DNA of 9,021 nt, from contig JAGLJE010000069.1 of NCBI GenBank assembly GCA_023142645.1, positions 1 through 9,021 of the forward strand, in the 5' to 3' direction. The stretch comes from Candidatus Altimarinota bacterium. GTDB lineage: Bacteria > Patescibacteriota > Gracilibacteria > JAHISY01. The translations under genes were made by a program, and so were the position numbers. Shown in pieces: positions 1-6,646 of the stretch; within the stretch, counting starts at the first letter, position 1, and every line of letters begins with the position of its first letter. The notes below the pieces were generated by a model that saw nothing but the letters and a program-made list of their open reading frames with translations, was not told the DNA's origin and searched no databases.

Positions 1-296
1 ATCGCAATCGTTTGCAAATCGACGGCGCAATCTCGGAAGTGATGGAGGTTGGTCCGGTCATAGAGAAGTTTCGAAGCTTCGGCTGGCGAGTGGCAGAAAT
101 CGACGGGCACGATTTCACGGAAATTTTGCGAGAGCTGAAAAAAGCGAAGCATTCAAAAAAGCCGACGGCAATTATCGCGAATACTGTGAAAGGAAAAGGC
201 GCACCCGCCGCGGAAGGGAAATTCGAATACCATGGTATCCCGCTTTCGTGCAAAGAGATGCGAGAAGCGAAAAAACATCTACACGCCTGCCATTAA
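1..296 (+). CDS. Transketolase, N-terminal (thiamine diphosphate-binding) subunit, 3' end only
   Basis: The gene is already open at the window edge, in the frame that reads R-N-R-L-Q-I-D-G from base 3. NRLQIDG is the conserved stretch just after the thiamine diphosphate/metal site of transketolase. It is followed by a FRSFGWRVAEIDGHD segment, KPTAIIANTVKGKG and YHG, all in family order. Transketolase moves two-carbon ketol units between sugar phosphates in the cytosolic non-oxidative pentose phosphate pathway. The protein stops (TAA) shortly after YHG, where a full-length enzyme would continue into its pyrimidine-binding domain, so this is the separate N-terminal subunit of a split transketolase. 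The partner C-terminal subunit usually lies next to it but is not downstream here. It may be upstream of the window or elsewhere. About 98 residues are visible. Confidence 0.92.
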   Translation, partial: RNRLQIDGAISEVMEVGPVIEKFRSFGWRVAEIDGHDFTEILRELKKAKHSKKPTAIIANTVKGKGAPAAEGKFEYHGIPLSCKEMREAKKHLHACH

Positions 297-339
297 AAAA
301 ATGGTTGTTGAATTTCCAAACATCAATCACCTCTGTAAC

Positions 340-2229
340 CTAGCGAACCTCAAAGCGAGTAAACTTGATCCCTGTCGTCACTCCGTAACGATTGATATAA
401 AAATCCCCGTAAACCGCGATCGGACGGTCTTTGTTTTCGCTTTTCGTGAAGTTATCAATTTCGCGCCACTTCAAACTATTGTAAAGCGTGTAACTCATAC
501 CATCAGCTGTCGTAAGAACATAATTCAAAATGCCATTAACAATTTGTCGTGAAACGACACCCGTCGCGAGCGATCCGTCGTCCGCAGGAACCGTCGAAAC
601 TGAAGCGGGTTGCACTTCAACTTTCTCAGACTGCACTACTTGAACTTCTTGAATTTTTTGAACTTCCGAATTCGAATTTCGCAGAACCGCATCCCCGCCG
701 GCTTCTTCTAGTTGAATATTGCTACCGATCTGGTAAGAAAAAGGCTTTCCGTTGAAATCGAGACGCGGAAGCGAAGCGGTAGTTTTGGCAGTCGGTTTGA
801 TCATCATTACGAAAAAGAGAGTTTGTTCTTCGAGAGCCGCGATGGAATTCGGTCGCCATACGAGCCGATTATTTTCAAACGAAATCTCGCTCGACAGTGT
901 AGTGGTACACGCATTTTGGAGCGAGTAGTTGAAATTCGGAGTAGCCGCCTGCGCGCTACAGAGCAGTAAATTTTGATCTGTTGGCATCGAAACCGCGAGC
1001 TCTACCCCACTTCTGGCTTTCGTGGTGCGATTGCCAAGCGTAACGGAATATCGGAGAAGCGAACCCGGTAAATTTTCGTTACCAATGAAATTTTTACGAG
1101 AAGGTTTCGCTTCAAAAAATGCATTTTCTAAGTTATTTTCAGCGAGATACTCACGATAAATCCGCGCAGCTTTCGAAGCTCCAGCAATTGAAAAGTCATT
1201 CCCTTCCGCCGCGAATTTACTCACATCGTAATCAACGGAAACGAAAAACTGACCAATTAAATTTTGCGCGCCTACATCGATACCAAACCAATTTCCTTCC
1301 GCCGAGTAAATTTTGCCCACGCGATTATTGATATCTGATTTGATTGCGAAGTTGGAATTTTGGAGAAAATTGTTGCGGAGAAATTCGCAACCCAAACTCG
1401 AACGATGAAAATAAATGCCACCGGCATTCTCGCGGAAAAAATTACCCTCCGCCGTTACTGGCACTGAGAGAATACCCTCGTTGGTGATTCCGTTACCGCT
1501 GTTTTTGTAAATGAAGTTACCGGTAATTTTTGTTTCGATGAGAGTGTCAAGTTCGATCGCATCACCAAAATTTTCGGAAATAAAATTATCTTTGACCTCG
1601 CATTGATGACTACAAAAAATTCCATCTCCACCATTTCGGCGAATAACGTTTCTTTCAATTTTTTGGCTGCTCACAAAAAGAGCAATTGCTTCCCCTCCAT
1701 TTTCGATGAGATTATTCTCGAAAAGAGAATTATTCACCTCAACAAATGCTCGCTTGCTGCGCATCCCACCGTAGCGGAATTCCGCCCACTTAATCTCGCT
1801 GCCACGCGCGTCAATAATTACACTACCCCAATCCCCTGCGCCTGGAGCTTTATTTTTAGAAGTAAAAATAATCGGTTGTGTAGAAGTACCCCGCGCAATG
1901 AGTTTCGGCATTCTAATTTCTCCATCGCCACCGCGATAACAGGCTTCGCCGCCGTAACCGCGGAGACATTGGCTCGTAATATGAAGGCTCATTCCGGAAT
2001 CGAATTGCACTTCAACCCCCGGCTCAATCGTGAGTACCGCCCCGCTCGTAACACGACGAATTTTATCATTGCGAGTGCTGCCTTTAACGATAATTGGACT
2101 CATTTCCTTCGTCCAAGTCGTGTCAACCACGACATCGAAATCCACGATCGTTTCAGCAAAAGCTGGATTCGTGAAAATGGAAACAGTGAATGCGAGAACT
2201 GCCGGAAGCAGGAGAAAACGGAAGCGCAT
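340..2229 (-). CDS. Secreted right-handed parallel beta-helix protein
   Basis: The ATG at 2229 gives 629 residues beginning with a standard signal peptide: MRFRF, a hydrophobic core, then cleavage after N-P-A-F-A (residue 25). No lipobox cysteine is present. A GTG at 2256 would add 9 residues and bury the signal peptide, so I prefer the ATG. Residues ~45-150 show the beta-helix cap pattern (GAVLTIEPGVEVQF, then a PIIFTS turn and DWGSVII). Residues ~150-340 are repeating coils rich in N-x-F/I, such as ENNLIENGGEAI, RNVIRRNGGDGI and GNFIYKNSGNGI, as in pectate-lyase/NosD-like folds. Residues ~385-490 look like an immunoglobulin-like or DUF11-type beta domain. A Val/Gln/Glu-rich linker (~520-550) leads to a conserved-looking end domain with DGMSYTLYNSLKWREI. 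Cysteine pairs (88/97, 206/210) would suit an extracytoplasmic protein. The ligand is unknown; adhesion or polysaccharide binding are guesses. It is convergent with transketolase, with no clear terminator in the 43-nt gap. Confidence 0.8.
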   Translation of the reverse strand: MRFRFLLLPAVLAFTVSIFTNPAFAETIVDFDVVVDTTWTKEMSPIIVKGSTRNDKIRRVTSGAVLTIEPGVEVQFDSGMSLHITSQCLRGYGGEACYRGGDGEIRMPKLIARGTSTQPIIFTSKNKAPGAGDWGSVIIDARGSEIKWAEFRYGGMRSKRAFVEVNNSLFENNLIENGGEAIALFVSSQKIERNVIRRNGGDGIFCSHQCEVKDNFISENFGDAIELDTLIETKITGNFIYKNSGNGITNEGILSVPVTAEGNFFRENAGGIYFHRSSLGCEFLRNNFLQNSNFAIKSDINNRVGKIYSAEGNWFGIDVGAQNLIGQFFVSVDYDVSKFAAEGNDFSIAGASKAARIYREYLAENNLENAFFEAKPSRKNFIGNENLPGSLLRYSVTLGNRTTKARSGVELAVSMPTDQNLLLCSAQAATPNFNYSLQNACTTTLSSEISFENNRLVWRPNSIAALEEQTLFFVMMIKPTAKTTASLPRLDFNGKPFSYQIGSNIQLEEAGGDAVLRNSNSEVQKIQEVQVVQSEKVEVQPASVSTVPADDGSLATGVVSRQIVNGILNYVLTTADGMSYTLYNSLKWREIDNFTKSENKDRPIAVYGDFYINRYGVTTGIKFTRFEVR

Positions 2230-2279
2230 GATTTTTGAAGTTAAGCTTATTCTCACGAAAGCGGGAATTGAGAGTATTT

Positions 2280-2294
2280 AATCAACTTTTGATT
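2280..2294. repeat. Perfect short inverted repeat at the end of the small membrane-protein gene
   Basis: AATCAA and TTGATT are perfect complements around a CTT loop, overlapping the TGA stop of the 2294-2767 gene. No U-run follows on either strand, so it is a poor terminator candidate. The 13-nt core 2280-2292 recurs with one mismatch and in the same orientation at 3002-3014, upstream of tRNA-Phe. Confidence 0.35.
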
Positions 2295-2767
2295 CACTTC
2301 TCAACTTTTGGTTTCAAGTTTAGATTATCAATCTCTGTATTCAGCTTTTCAAAACTACCTTTTAATTCTTGATTAACCGTTTTTAGCTCAATTACCATTT
2401 CTTCAAGTTTAGAAATTTGATTGTTCTTCCACATTTCGTCACTCCCAATGTCCGATTTTATTCCCCAATAAGTTATTGTTAACGCAGCTAATGAAACTCC
2501 TAAAGCCGATACCACAACCCAAAAAGCTCTTTTGGTTGCTACCAATCCTTGATGTTGATTAAGTAAATTACTTGCTTCGCCCTTCATTATAAATTTTTCT
2601 CCATACCCCTCTGCCCTATCCATATACCTGTTGATAATCCTCATAACAAAATTACGCCTTTGATCATCTTTTGGAATATTTAAATAATCAATAACTTCGT
2701 CAATAGTGACACCATCAATTTTATCGCTAGCATACTTAAATATCTTGATATAAATGTCTTCCTTCAT
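2294..2767 (-). CDS. Hypothetical single-pass membrane protein with a C-terminal coiled coil
   Basis: This 157-residue protein belongs to no family I can name. Residues 1-~60 are helical, charged and soluble, with a helix-turn-helix-like pattern (KIFKYASDKIDGVTIDEVIDYL). A winged-helix resemblance is possible but unproven. Residues ~81-103 (AFWVVVSALGVSLAALTITYWGI) form one transmembrane helix. Residues ~115-150 have heptad spacing of Leu/Ile/Val with many Glu, Lys and Asn (ISKLEEMVIELKTVNQELKGSFEKL), which suggests a coiled coil for oligomerisation. The gene is visibly more A+T-rich than pnp or map, which hints at separate acquisition. The ATG at 2767 lies only a few bases after the 3' end of a decayed tRNA copy and has no ribosome-binding sequence. 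Transcription may come from the tRNA-Phe promoter upstream on the same strand. The reading frame looks real; the function is unknown. Confidence 0.7.
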   Translation of the reverse strand: MKEDIYIKIFKYASDKIDGVTIDEVIDYLNIPKDDQRRNFVMRIINRYMDRAEGYGEKFIMKGEASNLLNQHQGLVATKRAFWVVVSALGVSLAALTITYWGIKSDIGSDEMWKNNQISKLEEMVIELKTVNQELKGSFEKLNTEIDNLNLKPKVEK

Positions 2768-2773
2768 GACTAG

Positions 2774-2836
2774 GTGGATTTTAAATTTGAATCACCGACG
2801 CAGGACTAATTTACTAAAGCCAGTCCCTTGCTCTTT
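2774..2836 (-). pseudogene. Decayed tRNA-Phe-like copy
   Basis: Read on the minus strand, AGAGCAAGGGACTG (2834-2821) matches the D-arm/anticodon-stem part of the intact tRNA-Phe at 12 of 14 bases. CCTGCGTCGGTGATTCAAAT (2804-2785) matches its anticodon stem, variable loop and T-arm at 19 of 20. Between the two blocks the copy has 16 bases where the intact gene has 6, so the anticodon loop is destroyed. The acceptor 3' strand has decayed to AAAATCCACC. It lies downstream of the intact tRNA in the same orientation and just before the 2294-2767 gene. Confidence 0.6.
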
Positions 2837-2891
2837 CACTTTCCACTCTCCAACTATTGACGAAACCAGCCGAAACCTGAAAGGCGAAGGC

Positions 2892-2966
2892 TGGTGGCCG
2901 GGGGCGGATTTGAACCACCGACGCAGGGATTTTCAATCCCTCGCTCTACCCCTGAGCTACCCGGCC
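2892..2966 (-). tRNA. tRNA-Phe (anticodon GAA), CCA encoded
   Basis: A complete 75-nt cloverleaf reads on the minus strand. The acceptor stem is GGCCGGG/CCCGGCC, the D-stem GCTC/GAGC, the anticodon stem AGGGA/TCCCT with loop TTGAAAA, and the T-stem GGTGG/CCGCC with loop TTCAAAT. The discriminator A is followed by an encoded CCA. The central loop bases GAA read Phe codons. The gene follows pnp on the same strand but has its own promoter candidate immediately upstream. Confidence 0.97.
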
Positions 2967-2973
2967 AAAGTCA

Positions 2974-3003
2974 ATTATCAATTTACAATTTACAATGATT
3001 CAA
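2974..3003 (-). promoter_or_regulatory. Sigma-70-type promoter for tRNA-Phe
   Basis: On the minus strand TTGAAT (3003-2998) is separated by 18 nt from GATAAT (2979-2974), and 7 nt later the tRNA begins. Both hexamers are close to consensus and the spacing puts the start at or just before the mature 5' end. The -35 lies in an inverted repeat, ATTCAA (2998-3003) with TTGAAT (3011-3016), which may be chance in AT-rich DNA. Confidence 0.5.
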
Positions 3004-3059
3004 TTAACTTTTGAATTTTTGCAAGATGAATTTTAACCCGCCTCGGATTTTTTTGAAAT

Positions 3060-5231
3060 TTAAAATCTGCGCGGAGGTCGTCCCCCACCTGCCGGTCGCG
3101 GCGGTCGCGGAGCGCGCGGAACCACCGTCCCATCCGGCATTACCCGCGTAAGATTAATCCTACCCATTTGATCGATTTCGACAACTTTCACCCGAATGTG
3201 CTCACCCATCTTCACCGCATCCTCAACTTTCTCAATTCGACCGGGCGCAAGTGCAGAAATATGTACCATTCCATCTTTGCCCGGCAGAAATTCGACGAAT
3301 GCGCCAAAATCCATGATTCGCACTACCTTCCCGTCGAACTCGTCATCAACTTTTGGAATGTAAACAATCCGCTCCACCCATTCTTTCGCCTTTTTACCGC
3401 TCTCCTGATCTGGTGCGGTAATCATCACTGTCCCGTCGTCATCGATGTCAATCTCGACTCCACATTCCGCCGTGATTTTTTGAATCATCTCACCACCTTT
3501 TCCGATAACTTCTCGAATTTTTTCAGGATCGATTTTCACAGAAATAATCAGTGGAGCATATTCTGAGAGCTCCTTCCTCGCTTCCGGAAGCGCATCAAGC
3601 ATCGCTGTTTGAATCTCTTCACAGCCTTTTTTACCCCGTTCGAGAGCCTCTGCGAGAATCTCGTGAGAAATTCCCTTCACCTTAATATCCATTTGAAGTG
3701 CGGTGATTCCTTTTTCGGTACGCGCGACTTTGAAATCCATATCACCCGCGAAATCTTCGAAACCTTGGATATCGGAGAGAATTTTATAATTTTGAAATTT
3801 TCCCTCGGAATCTTTATCAGTCACCATCCCCATCGCGATCGCTGAAACCGGACGGATAATCGGTACACCAGCATCCATCAACGAAAGTGTCGAACCGCAA
3901 ACCGACCCCATTGAGCTCGAACCGTTACAAGCGAGCGTTTCGGAAACAACACGAAGTGTGTATGGAAATTTTTCTTTCGGAGGCAAAACCGGCAGCAAAG
4001 CCCGTTCCGCAAGATCGCCGTGTCCGATTTCTCGCCGACCCGGTCCGAATCGCCGCCTGCTCTCGCCGACTGAAAACGGCGGAAAATTATATTCGTGAAT
4101 ATAAAATCGCTCGTAATCTTTGTCCATCGTATCGACAATTTGCGCCTTGCCCGGACCACCGAGCGTGGCAATCGTGAGAATTTGTGTCTCGCCGCGATTA
4201 AAAAGTCCCGAACCATGAACACGCGGCAGCACCCCTACCTCCGCTTTCAACTCACGAACTTCGTCGAGCTTTCTTCCATCAATTCGCAAATCTTTTTCGA
4301 GAATATTTTTCCGCAGATTTTTTTCGAACTTCTCATTCAGAATTTCTTTCAACTCTCGCTCGCTAAATTTTTCCGCTTCAATCTCCGACTTCAAACCCTC
4401 TAACAATTTTTCTTCGAGCGCGTGAATCGCAGTTTTAATCTCATTTTTCGTTTTTCCAGAAATCGTATCGAGATCCGCCTCTGAGATTATTTTTTCAATC
4501 GCAGCGATCGCTTCCTCATTTTTTTCCGCTACGGAAACTTCGATCGACTGCGGATTCACTTTCTTTTGCAATTCGAGCTGCATTTCACAGATTTTTTTTA
4601 TTTCAGAATGAGCCAATTCCAAAGCCTCCAACATTTTTTCGTCGGAAATCTCGCTCGCGCCCGCATCGACCATCGTAATCGCGTCGCGCGTTCCGGCAAC
4701 GGTGAGAATCAAATCGCCGCTCTCCTCCTCTTCGTATGTCGGATTCACGATTAATTTTTCATCTTTCAGCCCAATGCGAACCGCCCCGATCGGTCCCGCG
4801 AACGGTGCTCCGGAAACTATCAAGGCTGCCGAAGCCGCGTTAATCGCGGTGGCAACGGGATCAACTTCTAGATCAGCGGAAAGAACAGTAGCGATAATTT
4901 GAATGTCGTTCGTCGTGCCTTTCGGAAAAAGCGGACGAATCGGCCGATCAATCATCCGCGAACGAAGCACTGCCGCATCACTCGGTCTCCCTTCTCTTTT
5001 AATAAATCTGCTTCCTTTTATTTTTCCCGCCGCATAATATTTTTCTTCATAATCGCACGACAACGGAAAAAAATCACAACCTTCACGCGGATTAGCAATC
5101 ACGACAGTCGCAAGAATCACCGTTTTACCAAGCGAAACGACCGCGCTGCCGGTAGCCTGCCTCGCAAGTTTGCCGGTTTCAATAACGAACGGACGAGAAG
5201 CAATCTCGCCTTCAACTTTTTGGGGTTCCAT
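3060..5231 (-). CDS. pnp: Polynucleotide phosphorylase (PNPase)
   Basis: The ATG at 5231 gives 723 residues, a usual PNPase length. The enzyme degrades RNA 3'-to-5' by phosphorolysis as a trimer, releasing nucleoside diphosphates. The first RNase PH core is residues ~5-215 (FFPLSCDYEEKYYAAGKIKG, then the RMIDRPIRPLFP block). The all-helical linker spans ~215-310 and the second core ~315-545. The second core holds the phosphate-site GSSSMGSVCGS and the catalytic Asp pair D493 and D499 in GFEDFAGDMDFK. A KH domain follows (~560-615, IGKGG at 576-580), then an S1 domain (~628-698, MDFGAFVEFLPGKDGMVHIS) and a Pro/Arg/Gly-rich tail ending RPPRRF. A GTG at 5318 would extend the frame by 29 residues, but that stretch is basic, runs through a dispersed palindrome and has no family counterpart. 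No Shine-Dalgarno is seen. The leader hairpin may matter for control, since E. coli pnp is autoregulated through its leader. Confidence 0.97.
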   Translation of the reverse strand: MEPQKVEGEIASRPFVIETGKLARQATGSAVVSLGKTVILATVVIANPREGCDFFPLSCDYEEKYYAAGKIKGSRFIKREGRPSDAAVLRSRMIDRPIRPLFPKGTTNDIQIIATVLSADLEVDPVATAINAASAALIVSGAPFAGPIGAVRIGLKDEKLIVNPTYEEEESGDLILTVAGTRDAITMVDAGASEISDEKMLEALELAHSEIKKICEMQLELQKKVNPQSIEVSVAEKNEEAIAAIEKIISEADLDTISGKTKNEIKTAIHALEEKLLEGLKSEIEAEKFSERELKEILNEKFEKNLRKNILEKDLRIDGRKLDEVRELKAEVGVLPRVHGSGLFNRGETQILTIATLGGPGKAQIVDTMDKDYERFYIHEYNFPPFSVGESRRRFGPGRREIGHGDLAERALLPVLPPKEKFPYTLRVVSETLACNGSSSMGSVCGSTLSLMDAGVPIIRPVSAIAMGMVTDKDSEGKFQNYKILSDIQGFEDFAGDMDFKVARTEKGITALQMDIKVKGISHEILAEALERGKKGCEEIQTAMLDALPEARKELSEYAPLIISVKIDPEKIREVIGKGGEMIQKITAECGVEIDIDDDGTVMITAPDQESGKKAKEWVERIVYIPKVDDEFDGKVVRIMDFGAFVEFLPGKDGMVHISALAPGRIEKVEDAVKMGEHIRVKVVEIDQMGRINLTRVMPDGTVVPRAPRPPRPAGGGRPPRRF

Positions 5232-5248
5232 GAGAAATGGGATTAAAT

Positions 5249-5269
5249 ATTTCCGCGAAGTGCGGAAAT
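5249..5269 (-). promoter_or_regulatory. Perfect hairpin in the pnp leader
   Basis: ATTTCCGC and GCGGAAAT form an uninterrupted 8-bp stem around a 5-nt loop. It ends 17 nt before the pnp ATG, so it would lie in the pnp mRNA leader. No U-run follows immediately, which argues against a terminator. By analogy with E. coli pnp, whose leader stem is processed before PNPase represses its own message, a regulatory role is possible. That is inference. Confidence 0.4.
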
Positions 5270-5295
5270 TACTTCTCCGGAACCGAAAGCGAGTA

Positions 5296-5315
5296 GCGTC
5301 CCGACTTGTCGGGAT
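5296..5315. repeat. Dispersed 16-nt palindrome (copy 1)
   Basis: The core TCCCGACTTGTCGGGA (5299-5314) has perfect 7-nt arms. With its flanks, the minus-strand 20-mer ATCCCGACAAGTCGGGACGC is identical to plus 8688-8707, about 3.4 kb away. A variant is at 8650-8665. Identity continues beyond the palindrome (ACGC), which indicates a copied element and not a chance palindrome. This copy lies between pnp and the divergent toxin-antitoxin operon. Confidence 0.75.
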
Positions 5316-5381
5316 CACATCTCGTATTTCGATTTCGGAGTGGTGGGATTTTAAAGAAAAATCTATTAAAATGAAAGTGTT

Positions 5382-5576
5382 GTGTTGACCTGCCTTAAAA
5401 CTTCGCGCGGTATTCTGATTCCTTTGAGCGAATTAAAAAAACTGCTCGGTGCCACTCATAAAATCAAAGTGACAAGTGAGAAGGTAAGAATCCGCGAAAA
5501 AAATTACAAGGAAGCTTTTGAAGAAGCTTTGCAAAAAGCACGGAAAGCGAAAAAAAGTGATTTTGTAAATCTTTAG
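5382..5576 (+). CDS. AbrB/MazE-type antitoxin-like protein
   Basis: This 64-residue protein contains SRGILIPLSELKKLLG, then KIKVTSEKVRIRE. That is the spacing of the SpoVT/AbrB swapped-hairpin DNA-binding fold (strand with R-G-x-x-x-I-P, helix ending L-G, two further strands). Residues ~41-58 are a charged helix (NYKEAFEEALQKARKAKK), suited to binding a toxin. The gene ends 2 nt before a RelE/ParE-like toxin frame, the usual antitoxin-first order, so it probably neutralises that toxin and represses the shared promoter. The start is uncertain: GTG at 5382 or TTG at 5385, both without a Shine-Dalgarno. An AT-rich stretch (5347-5373) that could hold divergent promoters lies just upstream. The AbrB call is by motif only. 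Confidence 0.6.
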   Translation: MLTCLKTSRGILIPLSELKKLLGATHKIKVTSEKVRIREKNYKEAFEEALQKARKAKKSDFVNL

Positions 5577-5578
5577 CC

Positions 5579-5827
5579 TTGATTAAGTTCGAGGAAATTT
5601 GGGAAATCAAGGATGTCGCAAGATATCTCGCTTCGCGAAATTTGTTGAAAAAATACAAAAAACAAAAAGCGTTTTTGTTCGAAAGAAATTTCAAAATAGT
5701 TGATTTCAAAAAACGAAAACCGCATTCTCAAGAAGTTTTTCAGTTTCGCATCGACAAAAAATTTCGCGCTTATTGCTTCCTCGACGGTAAAATTCTCAAA
5801 GTTTTTCATGTTGACGATCACCAATGA
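5579..5827 (+). CDS. RelE/ParE-superfamily toxin-like protein
   Basis: This 82-residue protein starts with TTG, the only start codon between the upstream in-frame stop (5558) and the conserved part. The C-terminal half (residues ~42-82) carries the RelE/ParE signature: a basic K-K-R-K-P-H-S-Q turn, FQFRIDKKFRAYCFLDG, then a final strand KVFHVDDHQ. Family members usually cleave ribosome-bound mRNA or poison gyrase. Arg57, Arg63 and the late His residues are candidate functional groups. The upstream AbrB-like gene is the likely antitoxin. The last bases overlap the map start codon (ATGA, 5824-5827), so translation of toxin and map is probably coupled. The rare start and lack of a ribosome-binding sequence suggest low output that depends on reading through from the antitoxin. 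Confidence 0.68.
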   Translation: MIKFEEIWEIKDVARYLASRNLLKKYKKQKAFLFERNFKIVDFKKRKPHSQEVFQFRIDKKFRAYCFLDGKILKVFHVDDHQ

Positions 5828-6597
5828 ACATTTCATTGAAAAATCCCGCGGAAGTCGAAATCATCCGTCAAGCTTGTCGGATTCAATCGGAAATTTTGAA
5901 TGAAGTTTGCGCGGCTGTTGCAATCGGCATTTCGACTAGTGAATTGGATGAGCTTGCCGAAAAACTTTGCCGTGAAAAAAATGTAAAGCCGGGCTTCAAA
6001 AATTATCATGGTTTTCCCGCCTCGATTTGCGCGAGTGTGAATGATGAGGTAGTTCACGGCATTCCGTCAAAAAATAAAATTCTGGAAAATGGCGACATCA
6101 TCGCAATTGATTTCGGAGTGGTTTTAGATGGATGGAATGCGGATGCATGCCGAACAGTGGCGGTAGGGAAAATTTCGGAGGAGGCAAAAAAATTAATGGA
6201 GCGAACGAAGGAAAGTTTGTATCGCGGAATCGAGAAAGCGGTGGCGGGAAATTCGACGGGCGATATCGGCCACGCGATCGAAAGTTTCGTGAAACAATTC
6301 AGCTATTCACCGGTACGGGAAACAGTTGGTCACGGAATCGGACGAAAACTTCACGAAGATCCGGAAGTGCCGAATTGGGGGAAGGTGGGCAGCGGCGCGA
6401 AACTTAAAAAAGGAATGGTGATCTGCATTGAGCCAATTATCAACGCGGGCAGCGCGAAAATTCTCACGGAAAAAGATGGGTGGACAACCCGCACGCGCGA
6501 CGGAAAATTGTCGGCACACTTCGAACATCAAATTTTGATTCGTGAAGGAGAGGCGGAAATTCTGACTCCGTGGGACGAGCCAGTTGGTAATTTGTAG
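5824..6597 (+). CDS. map: Methionine aminopeptidase, type I
   Basis: This 257-residue cytosolic metalloprotease removes the initiator methionine from nascent proteins. All five metal ligands of the pita-bread fold are present: D96 (AIDFG), D107 (ADACRT), H170 (VGHGIG), E203 (CIEPI) and E234 (HFEHQ). The substrate-site histidines H78 (VVHGIP) and H177 (KLHEDP) are also kept. Numbering runs one behind E. coli MetAP. There is no N-terminal zinc-finger or SH3-like extension, so it is the short bacterial form. The ATG at 5824 overlaps the toxin stop as ATGA and gives the normal N-terminus (ISLKNPAEVEIIRQACRI). No Shine-Dalgarno is visible, so initiation probably uses the ribosome ending the toxin gene. 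A weak terminator-like stem follows. Confidence 0.97.
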   Translation: MNISLKNPAEVEIIRQACRIQSEILNEVCAAVAIGISTSELDELAEKLCREKNVKPGFKNYHGFPASICASVNDEVVHGIPSKNKILENGDIIAIDFGVVLDGWNADACRTVAVGKISEEAKKLMERTKESLYRGIEKAVAGNSTGDIGHAIESFVKQFSYSPVRETVGHGIGRKLHEDPEVPNWGKVGSGAKLKKGMVICIEPIINAGSAKILTEKDGWTTRTRDGKLSAHFEHQILIREGEAEILTPWDEPVGNL

Positions 6598-6606
6598 TTA
6601 TTAGTT

Positions 6607-6630
6607 TTTAGTCTTGAACTAAAGCTTTTT
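6607..6630 (+). terminator. Weak intrinsic terminator candidate after map
   Basis: TTTAGT and ACTAAA form a 6-bp stem with loop CTTGA, followed by GC and five T. The stem is AT-rich and weak, but its position, 10 nt after the map stop and before the insertion sequence, fits a terminator. Confidence 0.35.
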
Positions 6631-6646
6631 GGCATAATGTGTAAAT

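Noticed and set aside
1603..2238. 211-codon open frame on the + strand
   Set aside because: It lies antisense to the beta-helix gene, which has a signal peptide and repeat pattern. The + frame shows no recognisable domain.
2754..3014. Open frame on the + strand reading WWPGADLNHRR
   Set aside because: It is the antisense of tRNA-Phe and its decayed copy; this peptide is a common false translation of tRNA genes.
5232..5318. N-terminal extension of PNPase from a GTG at 5318
   Set aside because: The extra residues are basic, derive from the palindrome and the leader hairpin, and have no counterpart in the family. The ATG at 5231 gives the normal start.
6614..6638. TTGAAC and CATAAT after map as a promoter
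   Set aside because: The spacer is only 13 nt, and the first hexamer is part of the terminator-like stem.
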